Shown here: positions 9,509 through 18,253 of the stretch, one piece after another
Numbering within the stretch: the stretch's first letter is position 1
Layout: each line of letters begins with the position of its first letter
Made by a program: the position numbers and the translations under genes
Notes under the pieces: generated by a model
What the model saw: the letters and a program-made list of their open reading frames with translations, nothing else
Told to the model about the DNA's origin: nothing
Databases searched by the model: none
NCBI RefSeq assembly: GCF_900115815.1
Contig: NZ_FOXV01000007.1
Location: forward strand, 62,001 to 126,000
Source of the DNA: Roseivivax halotolerans
GTDB lineage: Bacteria; Pseudomonadota; Alphaproteobacteria; Rhodobacterales; Rhodobacteraceae
Reading direction: 5' to 3'
Length of the DNA: 64,000 nt

Positions 9509-10114
9509 ATGGCAAAACCAATGACGTCACAAAATCGCGGGCAACCATCGGCGGACGGGATCGCGGCTTCTGCGAAGGCGGCCGCCAAGGGCAAGGGCCT
9601 GCCGCCCGTTGAGACGTGGGATCCGGCCTTCAGCGGCGATCTCGACATGCGTATCGCGCGTGACGGGACATGGTTCTACAACGGCTCGCCCATCAATCGC
9701 CGGGGGCTCGTGAAGCTCTTCTCCTCCATCCTCAAGAAAGAGGGCGACGCCTATTTTCTGGTCACACCGGTGGAGAAAGTCGGCATTACAGTCGAAGACG
9801 CGCCCTTCGTCGCCGTCGATTTCGAGGCGGAGGGCGAGGGCGAGTCGCAAATCCTGACCTTTATGACCCATGTCGACGATACGGCCACGGCCGGACCTGA
9901 TCACCCGATCCGCGTCGAACGCGACCGCGAGACCGGAGAGCCTGCGCCCTATATCCTCGTGCGCCGGAATCTCGAGGCGCTGATCGACCGCAAATCGTTC
10001 TACCGCTTGGTGGAACTTGGAGCGGAGCGCGAGGTGGGCGGCACGGCCTGGTTCGGCCTCTGGTCCTCGGGCGAGTTCTTCCCGATGATCCCCAGCAGCG
10101 AATTGCCCGGGTAG
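9509..10114 (+). CDS. DUF1285 family protein
   Basis: A soluble protein of about 201 residues. DLDMRIARDGTWFYNGSPI and INRRGLVKLFSSILKKEGDA, followed by YFLVTPVEKVGI, are the recognisable core of DUF1285, whose structure is known but whose function is not. ATG 9509 gives MAKPMTSQ; an in-frame ATG at 9521 (MTSQNR) is equally plausible because neither has a strong ribosome site. It is divergent from moxR across about 55 bases, so they may share control elements. A long apparent upstream extension is antisense to moxR and was not used. Confidence 0.88.
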   Translation: MAKPMTSQNRGQPSADGIAASAKAAAKGKGLPPVETWDPAFSGDLDMRIARDGTWFYNGSPINRRGLVKLFSSILKKEGDAYFLVTPVEKVGITVEDAPFVAVDFEAEGEGESQILTFMTHVDDTATAGPDHPIRVERDRETGEPAPYILVRRNLEALIDRKSFYRLVELGAEREVGGTAWFGLWSSGEFFPMIPSSELPG

Positions 10115-10158
10115 GTCAAATCCCTATTGAAAAGCGAAAAAAGTGCTACGCTGATAAA

Positions 10159-10932
10159 ATGAGGATCGCAGCGAACATCACCTTTCTGGACTTCGGCGTG
10201 CCGCTTGCCGGCCGCGCCCGGCTCGCGCACGAGGCTGGTTTCGACGGTGTGGAGTGCCTGTTCCCCTATGCGCTCAGCACCGGAGAGATGAGCCGCGCGC
10301 TCGACGAGATGCCGCTCGCGCTGATCAACACGCCGGTCGACGATTGGGAGGATGGCGCTCGCGGCCGGGCCGCGGTGCCCGGCGAGATGGCGACCTTCGC
10401 CGCCGAGATGCAGCGCGCGCTCGACTACGCGAAGGCGCTCGGCGTGCCGCGCATCCATGTGATGGCTGGAAAGGCGAGCGGCGCGCGGGCGCGGGACCGG
10501 TTCGAAGCCAACCTTCGCGCGGCCTGCCTTGCCGCGCCTGAGGTCACGATGCTGATCGAGCCGATCAATCCTCATGACGCACCCGGTTACTACCTGAACG
10601 ATTTCGACCTGGCAGCGGATATCGTCGAGCGGATCGGGCTGCCGAACCTGAAGCTGCAATTCGACACTTGGCACGCTCGGCGCATTCACGGCGATCCCCT
10701 TGCCGTCTGGCAGCGTCATGCGCGGCTTGTAGGCCATGTGCAGATTTCCGGCTTCGAGAACCGAGGCGCGCCGCGTCCTGACACCGCCGAGGAGGCGGCG
10801 TTCTACGAAGCGGTGACCGCGTCGGGCTACGAGGGCTGGCTCAGCGCCGAATATCACGATCGCGGCGAAGGGTTCGGCTGGCTTTCGGAGCTGCGAGACA
10901 GGCTTGGCCGGGCGACGATGGCTGAAGCGTAA
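10159..10932 (+). CDS. hyi: Hydroxypyruvate isomerase-like TIM-barrel protein
   Basis: A 257-residue sugar isomerase/AP-endonuclease-2-fold TIM barrel. IEPINPHDAPGYYLND, LQFDTWHARRIHGDP and LSAEYHDRG carry the Glu, Asp and His residues of the Hyi/OtnI metal site. Hyi converts hydroxypyruvate to tartronate semialdehyde in glyoxylate metabolism; OtnI acts on 2-oxotetronate 4-phosphate, and the sequence alone does not decide between them. No glxR or gcl lies nearby, though a GlcD-type oxidase is at the start of the window. No Shine-Dalgarno sequence precedes the ATG; the upstream bases are A-rich. Confidence 0.82.
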   Translation: MRIAANITFLDFGVPLAGRARLAHEAGFDGVECLFPYALSTGEMSRALDEMPLALINTPVDDWEDGARGRAAVPGEMATFAAEMQRALDYAKALGVPRIHVMAGKASGARARDRFEANLRAACLAAPEVTMLIEPINPHDAPGYYLNDFDLAADIVERIGLPNLKLQFDTWHARRIHGDPLAVWQRHARLVGHVQISGFENRGAPRPDTAEEAAFYEAVTASGYEGWLSAEYHDRGEGFGWLSELRDRLGRATMAEA

Positions 10933-10938
10933 GGCGAC

Positions 10939-11757
10939 CTAGTCGCCGAGCTTGGCGTGCACTTCATCAAGATCGATCTCGCCTGTGGGCATCTTGTTGC
11001 CCGGGTTCTCGAAATCGTACCTGAAAAGCTCGAAGTCGCGTTTGTAGATCTCATAGACAAGGTGCATCGACAGATCGTCGAAATAGTCTTCGACCGGATG
11101 CGCGCGCTTCGGCCCGTGTCCTTCGCTCTCGTTAAAGCGGGGCACGTCCTTGAGCTTTACCTTCTTCGGGGTTTCGATGTCGTTCAGAACCTGCTGCATG
11201 CCGTCGTTGAAGGCTTCGGTCCAGAAGATGCGATCGTAACGGCCGCCATTCACGATGAAGGTCGAGACATGGCCCGACATGGCCGACCAATGGATGTCGG
11301 GCTCCATCGGGCGGCGCCAGCGGATCGTGTCGCGGGCGAACAAGAGGAAGCGGCGGAACGACCTGATCTGGTCGAACTCCTCCGTCCCGTCGTCGCCGCC
11401 GACCTCGATTCCGTATTTCTGGATCAGAAGCGGCACCAGATTGCCGCGGTACCGCTTCCCGTTGCGCTGGATGCCGCAGATCTTGTCGAAGAAGGACGAC
11501 AGGATGCGCGTGTAAGGGTTCCGCACGCAGGTGAACGCATAGGAGGAGCGGGTCTTCACGTTGGCACGGATGAGCGGCTGGCTTTCCTCGCGGGCCCATT
11601 TGTGCAGCCCTTCGGTCGCATCGTGGATGTCCCCGTCGAAGAATTTACCGTGGTCGGAATAGTACATGATCTGACCGATGGTCGAGCAGGCGCATTTCGG
11701 CACAACGCGATAAACCACGCTTTCGCTTTCGGTCATCCAGGTTCCGGGAAAGCCCAT
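10939..11757 (-). CDS. Sulfotransferase family protein
   Basis: A 272-residue soluble protein that should transfer sulfate from PAPS. The 5'-phosphosulfate-binding stretch is VVPKCACSTIGQI (residues 18-30, Lys21, Ser25, Thr26) and the 3'-phosphate site is CVRNPYTRILSSFFDK (77-92, Arg79 and Ser87 or Ser88). This pattern is of the Sulfotransfer_2 type, common in enzymes that act on carbohydrates. The ATG at 11757 was preferred to an upstream TTG at 11820. It is divergent from a GT14-DUF5928 glycosyltransferase 141 bases away, which suggests a glycan acceptor; the acceptor is unknown. Confidence 0.85.
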   Translation of the reverse strand: MGFPGTWMTESESVVYRVVPKCACSTIGQIMYYSDHGKFFDGDIHDATEGLHKWAREESQPLIRANVKTRSSYAFTCVRNPYTRILSSFFDKICGIQRNGKRYRGNLVPLLIQKYGIEVGGDDGTEEFDQIRSFRRFLLFARDTIRWRRPMEPDIHWSAMSGHVSTFIVNGGRYDRIFWTEAFNDGMQQVLNDIETPKKVKLKDVPRFNESEGHGPKRAHPVEDYFDDLSMHLVYEIYKRDFELFRYDFENPGNKMPTGEIDLDEVHAKLGD

Positions 11758-11898
11758 ATTTCTGCTCTGCCTCTTGATCGCGCGCTTGCCTCGCGCGCCG
11801 GGTTTGAGCCAAACAAGCAAACAAACCGTGTTCTTTCAATCTAAGTTTAGGGTATCAACCTAGACAATCGGGCAAAAAATGGGCGCTGTGTTTCCTTA

Positions 11899-13476
11899 AT
11901 GGCAAAGATCGCCTTCATTCTGCTGTGTCACAAGGACCCCGAGGCGATTGTCCGTCAGGCGCAATCGCTCACAGCCGTGGGCGACTACATCGCGATCCAT
12001 TTCGACCGGAGCGCCTCGCCGACCGCCTATCGCCAGATCCGCGCGGCGCTGGCCGACAATCCAGGCGTCGTCTTCGCCAAGCGCCGCGTGCGCTGCGGCT
12101 GGGGCGAATGGAGCCTCGTGGAAGCCACGCTCGAGGCGCTGAAAGCCGCAGTCGATGCATTCCCGCGCGCCACGCATTTCTACATGCTTTCGGGCGATTG
12201 CATGGCGATCAAGACCGCGGAATACGCGCATGATTTCCTCGACCGGCGTGAATGCGACTACATCGAGAGCTTCGACTATTTCAAATCCGACTGGATCAAG
12301 ACCGGCTGGAAGGAAGAGCGGCTGATCTACCGCCACTGGTTCAACGAGCGGAGTCAGAAAAAGCGCTTCTACGCGATGTTCGAGCTGCAAAAGCGGCTCG
12401 GCATCACGCGGCCGATCCCGCCCGACCTCGATATCATGATCGGCAGCCAATGGTGGTGCCTGCGGCGGCGCACTGTGGAATGGGTGCTCGACTTCACGCG
12501 GAGGCGGCCCGACGTGGTCTCGTTCTTCCGCACGACCTGGATCCCGGACGAGACCTTTTTCCAGACGCTGGTCCGCCATCTCGTGCCCGAACGGGAAATC
12601 GACAGCCGGACGCTGACCTTCCTGATGTTCACCGATTACGGAATGCCGGTCACGTTCTACAACGATCACTACGACGTGCTCTTGAGCCAGGATTTTCTTT
12701 TCGCGCGCAAGATCAGCCCCGAGGCGGCTGACCTGAAGCGCCGCCTCGGCGCGCTCTACTCGGCGGAGGGCGTGAAGTTTGACATCTCGAACGAGGGCCG
12801 TCAGCTTTTCAAGTTCCTGACCGAACGGGGCCGGATCGGGCGCAGGTTCGCGCCGCGATTCTGGGAGACGGAAAGCTCGCTCGGCCGGGAGCGCGAGCTT
12901 CTGATCGTCGTCTGCAAGAAGTGGCATGTGGCCAAACGGCTCCTCGACCGCATCCGGCAGATGACCAACATTCCCTGCATCGAGTACCTCTTCAACGAGG
13001 ACAACACGGCGCTGCCCGATCTCGGCGGAATCCAGGCCACGATGTCCAAGCGGCATCGGCACCGTCGCGCGCTGATGCGGATGCTGTTCGAGTATTTCGA
13101 GAGCGAACGCATGATCATCTGCATGGACCCCGGCAATCTCGACCTTCTTGAGGATTTCTGCCGCGACCGCGCGCTGACGCGGATCCTCGAGGTAGAATGC
13201 CATTTCTCCGACGAATACCTGATCGGCCACGCCATGCGCGTCGGCCTTGCCGGGGACAATACCCCGCCCGAGACATTGCAGCGGCTGTTACCGACTATCC
13301 GCAACGACATGCTGCACGAAAGCGACCGTATCCGGGATGCCGAGTTCGACAACCATTTGCGTATCCGCGAGACCGATCCGCCCGAAGTGAACGCCCAGGC
13401 GATTGCGGCCTTTCTCTCGGTCGGGCAGGACAAGGCGCGCGAGATCGCGCGCACCGATCACCTATTCGCCGACTGA
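11899..13476 (+). CDS. GT14 (Core-2/I-branching-type) glycosyltransferase with DUF5928 C-terminal domain
   Basis: A 525-residue protein. The N-terminal ~280 residues match the beta-1,6-N-acetylglucosaminyltransferase/branching fold of GT14: AFILLCHKDPEAIVRQ, RVRCGWGEWSLVEATLEAL, HFYMLSGDCMAI and SQWWCLRRRTVEW. From about residue 330 a second domain begins (LLIVVCKKWHVAKRLLDRI, then MICMDPGNLDLLEDF-like text), matching DUF5928, a tail of unknown role. There is no signal peptide or membrane segment, so it is probably cytoplasmic. A second GT14 at 28988-30688 carries a different tail. Both sit beside a sulfotransferase gene. Confidence 0.85.
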   Translation: MAKIAFILLCHKDPEAIVRQAQSLTAVGDYIAIHFDRSASPTAYRQIRAALADNPGVVFAKRRVRCGWGEWSLVEATLEALKAAVDAFPRATHFYMLSGDCMAIKTAEYAHDFLDRRECDYIESFDYFKSDWIKTGWKEERLIYRHWFNERSQKKRFYAMFELQKRLGITRPIPPDLDIMIGSQWWCLRRRTVEWVLDFTRRRPDVVSFFRTTWIPDETFFQTLVRHLVPEREIDSRTLTFLMFTDYGMPVTFYNDHYDVLLSQDFLFARKISPEAADLKRRLGALYSAEGVKFDISNEGRQLFKFLTERGRIGRRFAPRFWETESSLGRERELLIVVCKKWHVAKRLLDRIRQMTNIPCIEYLFNEDNTALPDLGGIQATMSKRHRHRRALMRMLFEYFESERMIICMDPGNLDLLEDFCRDRALTRILEVECHFSDEYLIGHAMRVGLAGDNTPPETLQRLLPTIRNDMLHESDRIRDAEFDNHLRIRETDPPEVNAQAIAAFLSVGQDKAREIARTDHLFAD

Positions 13477-13485
13477 GGAGCCGCC

Positions 13486-13854
13486 ATGCCCTTCGACTAC
13501 GATGACCAGAACATCTTCGCCAAGATCCTGCGGGGCGAGATCCCGAACGACACGGTGCTCGAGACAGAGCATTCCCTCGCGTTCCGAGACATCCAGCCCC
13601 AGGCGCCCGTCCACGTACTGGTGATCCCGAAGGGGCCGTATGTCTCTTATGACCATTTCGCGCAGGAAGCGACCGAGGCGGAACTCGTCGACTACGTTCG
13701 CGCCATCGGAGAAGTCTGCCGCATGGAAGGCGTCGAAGAGGATGGCTTCCGGCTGATCTCCAATGCGGGACGGAACGGCGTGCAGGAAGTGCCGCATCTG
13801 CACGTGCATATCCTTGCAGGCCGTCCCCTCGGCCGAATGCTCGCCAAAGCCTGA
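13486..13854 (+). CDS. HIT domain (HINT-type) nucleotide hydrolase
   Basis: A 122-residue histidine-triad protein of the HINT branch. The triad HLHVHIL (His-x-His-x-His) is in EVPHLHVHILAG near residues 104-115. IFAKILRGEIPNDTV and PVHVLVIPKGPYVS are the usual N-terminal landmarks. HINT proteins hydrolyse nucleoside phosphoramidates such as adenylated lysine. It starts 9 bases after the GT14 gene and may share its transcript. Two strong hairpins follow the stop codon. Confidence 0.93.
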   Translation: MPFDYDDQNIFAKILRGEIPNDTVLETEHSLAFRDIQPQAPVHVLVIPKGPYVSYDHFAQEATEAELVDYVRAIGEVCRMEGVEEDGFRLISNAGRNGVQEVPHLHVHILAGRPLGRMLAKA

Positions 13855-13863
13855 TCCGGCGGA

Positions 13864-13917
13864 GCGGGCGGCAGGGCCGCCCGCGCATCTTATGTCGTCC
13901 GGGGCCGGTGGCCCCGG
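13864..13917. terminator. Two adjacent GC hairpins between convergent genes
   Basis: Directly after the HIT gene are two perfect hairpins. The first pairs GCGGGCGGC with GCCGCCCGC (13864-13884, 3-base loop). The second pairs CCGGGGCC with GGCCCCGG (13899-13917, 3-base loop). No long T tract follows on either strand, so they could act as bidirectional or processing structures between the HIT gene and the convergent ABC ATPase gene. The following 20 bases carry the TAAATACTCCCGCC motif discussed with the dispersed repeat. Confidence 0.6.
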
Positions 13918-13975
13918 CCTCCGGTATGCCTCCGGCGGGAGTATTTACGGCCGGCTCATACCAGGGGCGAGCGCC

Positions 13976-14914
13976 TCAGCCATGCGCGCCTTTCGTAAGG
14001 GCGAGGAAGACATCTTCGAGGTCCGGCTGTTCCGTCCGCACGTCGGAGATGCGGATGCCTGCGGCGCGGACCGCATCGAGCACATCCTCGGCCCGCATCT
14101 CGCGGGCATGATAGGTCAGCGCAAGGATGCCGCCGCCGCGCTCTTCCACCTCGACCCCTTCGAGGTCGGGGAGGGTTTCGGGCGTCGCCTCGGGCTCGAT
14201 CACCATCGTACGCGCGTCAAGTTCGCCCAGAAGCGCCGATGTCGTGTTGCGGGCGACCAGTTCACCCTCGTTGATGATCGCGATCTCGTCGCACATCTCC
14301 TCGGCTTCCTGGAGGTAATGCGTGGTCAGGATGATCGTCATCCCTTCCTCGCGATTGAGGCGGCGCACATTGTCCCAGAGCATCTGGCGCAGCTCGATAT
14401 CGACGCCCGCCGTGGGCTCGTCGAGCACGAGGATGTGCGGGCGATGCACGAGCGCCTTGCCGAGAAGAAGCCGCCGGCGCATGCCGCCCGAGAGCGTTCG
14501 CGCATAGGCTTCGGCCTTGTCGGCAAGGCCGACCATCTCGAGAATCTCGTCCGAGCGCCGCTCGCCTTTCGGCACGCCGTAGAGGCCGGCCTGCACTTCG
14601 AGCGCGCCGCGCGGCGTAAAGAACGGATCGAGGTTCAACTCCTGCGGCATCACCCCGATCGAGGCGCGCGACTGGCGCGGATTGCGGTCCTGATCGAAGC
14701 CCCAGATCTCCACGCTGCCGGCGCTTTTGAGAACGAGGCCCGCGAGTATATTGATGAGCGTCGACTTGCCCGCGCCGTTGGGGCCGAGCAGCCCGAAGAC
14801 GGAGCCTTGCGGGATGGTCAGATCGATCCCCTTGAGCGCCACTTTCTCGGGCGCTTTGCCTTGCCCCCCATAGGTTTTCCTGAGGCCCTCTATCCGGATC
14901 GCGTCGCCTGCCAT
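13976..14914 (-). CDS. ABC-2-type transporter ATP-binding protein (YadG-like)
   Basis: A 312-residue ABC ATPase. Walker A GPNGAGKST, signature LSGGMRRRL and Walker B ILVLDEPTAGVD are all intact. The overall sequence is closest to the YadG/NatA group, which pairs with ABC-2 permeases. The ATG at 14914 has AAGGAG 10-15 bases upstream. The open frame continues far upstream, but that part is antisense to polA. No permease gene adjoins it: the downstream neighbour is convergent. The partner permease and the substrate are therefore unknown; the KpsM-like permease at 37059 is too far away to assume pairing. Confidence 0.88.
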   Translation of the reverse strand: MAGDAIRIEGLRKTYGGQGKAPEKVALKGIDLTIPQGSVFGLLGPNGAGKSTLINILAGLVLKSAGSVEIWGFDQDRNPRQSRASIGVMPQELNLDPFFTPRGALEVQAGLYGVPKGERRSDEILEMVGLADKAEAYARTLSGGMRRRLLLGKALVHRPHILVLDEPTAGVDIELRQMLWDNVRRLNREEGMTIILTTHYLQEAEEMCDEIAIINEGELVARNTTSALLGELDARTMVIEPEATPETLPDLEGVEVEERGGGILALTYHAREMRAEDVLDAVRAAGIRISDVRTEQPDLEDVFLALTKGAHG

Positions 14915-14973
14915 GCCTGCCTTGCTCCTTGGTCTGTCATCGGACATAACGCGCATAAGGCAAAGGCAACCGA

Positions 14974-15174
14974 ATGGGAATTCGCAGCATGGCTCCGGAC
15001 GCGCCAGAAACGAAGATCGTGGACAGCTACCGCGTCGCCTGCGACGGCGGCGAAGGGGCGCTCGGCCATCCGCGGGTCTGGCTCTCGATTCCCGAAGATC
15101 GCGGCTGGGTCGAATGCGGCTATTGCGATGCGCGGTTCGTCCATCGCGATTTCGCGGAGAAGGACGGGACGTAA
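14974..15174 (+). CDS. Zinc-finger (CHCC) domain protein
   Basis: A 66-residue protein with the CHCC zinc-finger pattern Cys23, His32, Cys48, Cys51 ([16 protein letters not shown] and [12 protein letters not shown]). The same fold occurs in the NDUFS6 subunit of respiratory complex I, and bacterial single-domain versions are usual in alphaproteobacteria; their partner is not established here. An alternative start at 14989 (MAPDAPET) would remove five residues without affecting the finger. It is divergent from the ABC ATPase gene and lies 145 bases upstream of polA. Confidence 0.85.
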   Translation: MGIRSMAPDAPETKIVDSYRVACDGGEGALGHPRVWLSIPEDRGWVECGYCDARFVHRDFAEKDGT

Positions 15175-15319
15175 GCCCACGTAGCCTCGCGCGCCCTCGT
15201 GCCGGGCGTTCTGCAACATTCCCCCGACTCCTTTCAGAAACGGGCGGGCGCTGGTCACCGTGCCCGCGGGGCGATATGTCCTCGGGCAGAAACGACACCG
15301 GTAAGGGAAGGCGGCGCCC

Positions 15320-18118
15320 ATGAGCTTCGGCAAAGGCTCTCATCTGCATCTGATCGACGGCTCGGCCTTCATCTTCCGCGCCTTCCACGCCCTGCCACCG
15401 CTGACGCGAAAGTCGGACGGGCTGCCGGTGGGCGCGGTGCAGGGTTTCTGCGACATGCTGCGCCGCTACATAGCGAAGGATCACGGACGCGATGCGCCCA
15501 CCCATATCGCGGTGATCTTCGACAAGGGCAGCCATACCTTCCGCAATGACCTTTACGATCAGTACAAGGCCAACCGCGACGAGATGCCGGAGGATCTGCG
15601 CCCGCAGATTCCGCTGACGCGCCGCGCGACCGAGGCGTTCAACATCGCCTGCAAGGAAGTCGAAGGCTACGAGGCCGACGACATCATCGGAACGCTCGCC
15701 TGCCAGGCGCGCGACGCGGGCGGCCGCGTCACGATCGTCTCCTCGGACAAGGATCTCATGCAGCTCGTCGGTGACGGCGTCGAGATGTTCGACGCGATGA
15801 AGAACCGGGTGATCGACCGTGAGGGCGTGATGGAAAAGTTCGGCGTCGCACCCGAACGGGTGGTGGACGTGCAGGCGCTTGCGGGCGACAGCGTCGACAA
15901 TGTGCCCGGCGCGCCCGGGATCGGGATCAAGACGGCAGCACTTCTCATCAACGAGTACGGCACGCTCGAAGACCTTTTGGATCGCGCCGAAGAGATCAAG
16001 CAGCCCAAGCGCCGCGAGACGCTGATCGAAAAGCGCGAGCAGATCGAGCTTTCGAAGCGCCTGGTGCAGCTCGATCTCGACACGCCGCTCGATTTCACGC
16101 TCGAGGATCTCGAACTGCGCGACCCCGATCCGGACACGCTGCTGGGTTTTCTCGCGGAGATGGAGTTTCGCAGCCTGTCGCGCCGCATCGCCGAGACGCT
16201 GGGCGAGGAGGCGCCGGTCATCCCCGAGACAGCGCCCGAAGCCGCCGATGCCGGGGACGCGCCTGAACAGCCGGATTTCGCCGAGGCGAGCTACACGACG
16301 ATCCGTGATGCAGAGACGCTGCAGACCTGGATCGACGCCGCGTTCGAGCGGGGGCATATCGCGTTCGATACCGAAACGACCGGCCTTGACGAGATGCGGG
16401 TCGCGCTTGTCGGCCTGTCCTTCTGCATCGAGGCCGGGACGGCGGGCTATCTGCCGCTTCTCCACCGGGCCAAGGATGATGGCGATCTCTTCACCTCGGA
16501 CGCGCTGCTGGACGGACAGATGGACCGGGACGAGGCGCTTGCGATGCTGAAGCCGCTTCTGGAAGATCCGAGCGTCATGAAAATCGGCCAGAACGTGAAA
16601 TACGATGCCAAGATCCTGGCCCGGGTCGGCATCGATGTCGCGCCGATCGATGACACCATGCTCATGTCCTACGCGATGCATGGGGGCTTGCACGGGCACG
16701 GGATGGATCAGCTCGCCGAGCGGTATCTCGGCCATCAGCCCATTCCGATCAAGGAGATCATCGGCACCGGCAAGAGCCAGATCACCTTCGACCGCGTGCC
16801 CATCGACGATGCGACCAAGTATGCCGCAGAGGATGCGGACATCACTCTGCGCCTGTGGCACCTTTTCAAACCGCAGCTCCATCGCGCACGCGTCACCCGC
16901 GTCTACGAGACGATGGAGCGCCCGCTCGTTCCGGTTCTCGCGGACATGGAACGCGCCGGCATCAGGGTCGACCGCAACACGCTCTCGCGCATGTCAGGGG
17001 CCTTTGCCCAGAAAATGGCGGCGCTCGAGGAGGAGATCCACGAGCTTGCAGGCGAGAAGTTCAACGTCGGCAGCCCCAAGCAGCTCGGCGAGATCCTCTT
17101 CGACAAGATGGGGCTCGAGGGCGGCAAGAAGGGCAAGACCGGCGCCTATGCTACGGGCGCGGACGTGCTCGAGGATCTGGCGACCGAACACGATCTGCCC
17201 GCCCGGGTTCTCGACTGGCGGCAGCTTTCGAAGCTGAAATCGACCTATACCGACGCGCTGCAGGAGCATATCCATCCCGAGACGGGGCGGGTGCATACCT
17301 CCTACGTGATTTCCGGCGCAAGCACCGGGCGGCTCGCCTCGACCGATCCGAACTTGCAGAACATTCCCGTCCGCTCCGAGGAAGGGCGCCGCATCCGCGA
17401 GGCCTTCGTCGCCGAGGAGGGGAAGGTGCTCGTCAGCCTCGACTATTCCCAGATCGAGCTCAGGATCCTCGCGCATATCGCCGGGATCGACGCGCTGAAA
17501 GAGGCCTTCCGCGACGGGCAGGACATTCACGCCGCCACCGCATCGGAGATGTTCGGAGTGCCGCTCGATGAGATGACGCCCAAGGTGCGCCGTCAGGCCA
17601 AGGCGATCAATTTCGGCGTGATCTACGGGATTTCAGGCTTCGGCCTTGCACGGAACCTGCGTATCCCGCGCGCCGAAGCGCAGGGTTTCATCGACCGTTA
17701 TTTCGAGCGCTTTCCCGGCATCAAGGATTACATGAACGAGACGACCGCGTTCGCCAAGGAGCACAAGCGCGTCGAGACCCTGTTCGGCCGGGTCATCCAT
17801 ACGCCCGAGATCAGCGCGAGCGGTCCGCGCGCCGGCTTCGCCCGCCGCGCCGCGATCAACGCGCCGATTCAGGGCACTGCGGCTGACATCATCCGGCGCG
17901 CCATGGTGCGGATGCCGGACGCGATCGCGGACCTGCCGGCCCAGATGCTGTTGCAGGTGCATGACGAGCTGATCTTCGAGGTGGCCGAAGATTCCGTCGA
18001 CGAGCTGGTCGACGCAGCGCGTGCCGTCATGGAAGGCGCGACCGATCCGGTACTGAAGCTCGACGTGCCGCTTGTCGTCGATGCCGGACAAGGCGCGAAC
18101 TGGGCCGAGGCGCATTGA
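15320..18118 (+). CDS. polA: DNA polymerase I
   Basis: A 932-residue replication and repair polymerase with all three domains. The 5'-3' exonuclease region covers about 1-290 (HLIDGSAFIFRAFHALPPL, EGYEADDIIGTLA, GIGIKTAALLI). The proofreading 3'-5' exonuclease has Asp350 and Glu352 in FDTETTG plus KYAAEDADITLRL, so it looks active. The polymerase domain shows STGRLASTDPNLQNIP, LDYSQIELRILAH, the RRQAKAINFGVIYG O-helix and QVHDELIFEV. Length matches full-length Pol I. The ATG follows GGGAAGG. A repeat-type hairpin after the stop separates it from the convergent kinase gene. Confidence 0.98.
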   Translation: MSFGKGSHLHLIDGSAFIFRAFHALPPLTRKSDGLPVGAVQGFCDMLRRYIAKDHGRDAPTHIAVIFDKGSHTFRNDLYDQYKANRDEMPEDLRPQIPLTRRATEAFNIACKEVEGYEADDIIGTLACQARDAGGRVTIVSSDKDLMQLVGDGVEMFDAMKNRVIDREGVMEKFGVAPERVVDVQALAGDSVDNVPGAPGIGIKTAALLINEYGTLEDLLDRAEEIKQPKRRETLIEKREQIELSKRLVQLDLDTPLDFTLEDLELRDPDPDTLLGFLAEMEFRSLSRRIAETLGEEAPVIPETAPEAADAGDAPEQPDFAEASYTTIRDAETLQTWIDAAFERGHIAFDTETTGLDEMRVALVGLSFCIEAGTAGYLPLLHRAKDDGDLFTSDALLDGQMDRDEALAMLKPLLEDPSVMKIGQNVKYDAKILARVGIDVAPIDDTMLMSYAMHGGLHGHGMDQLAERYLGHQPIPIKEIIGTGKSQITFDRVPIDDATKYAAEDADITLRLWHLFKPQLHRARVTRVYETMERPLVPVLADMERAGIRVDRNTLSRMSGAFAQKMAALEEEIHELAGEKFNVGSPKQLGEILFDKMGLEGGKKGKTGAYATGADVLEDLATEHDLPARVLDWRQLSKLKSTYTDALQEHIHPETGRVHTSYVISGASTGRLASTDPNLQNIPVRSEEGRRIREAFVAEEGKVLVSLDYSQIELRILAHIAGIDALKEAFRDGQDIHAATASEMFGVPLDEMTPKVRRQAKAINFGVIYGISGFGLARNLRIPRAEAQGFIDRYFERFPGIKDYMNETTAFAKEHKRVETLFGRVIHTPEISASGPRAGFARRAAINAPIQGTAADIIRRAMVRMPDAIADLPAQMLLQVHDELIFEVAEDSVDELVDAARAVMEGATDPVLKLDVPLVVDAGQGANWAEAH

Positions 18119-18195
18119 AACGCGCGGCCGGACAGGTCGCGGCATGAGCCTGCCACCGGATACGATCCCGGCGAGCTTGAGCGCCACGCCACACT

Positions 18196-18252
18196 CTTTG
18201 GATTGGCATAAATACCGGCGGGGGAGCGCGAGGGGGCAGCCGGCCCCCTCGC
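18196..18252 (+). repeat. Dispersed intergenic repeat with terminator-like hairpin (copy A)
   Basis: The unit begins CTTTGGATTGGCATAAATAC and runs into GCGAGGGGGC pairing with GCCCCCTCGC (stem 18228-18237 with 18243-18252, 5-base loop). The same lead-in and hairpin occur at 51869-51919, and the lead-in alone at 44651-44671 on the other strand. It lies between convergent polA and the PfkB kinase, two bases before the kinase stop codon, and may serve as a terminator. Confidence 0.7.
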
Positions 18253-18253
18253 T

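Noticed and set aside
14915-16882. An upstream extension of the ABC ATPase frame giving 968 residues.
   Set aside because: The extra part is antisense to polA and has no domain; a good start and ribosome site exist at 14914.
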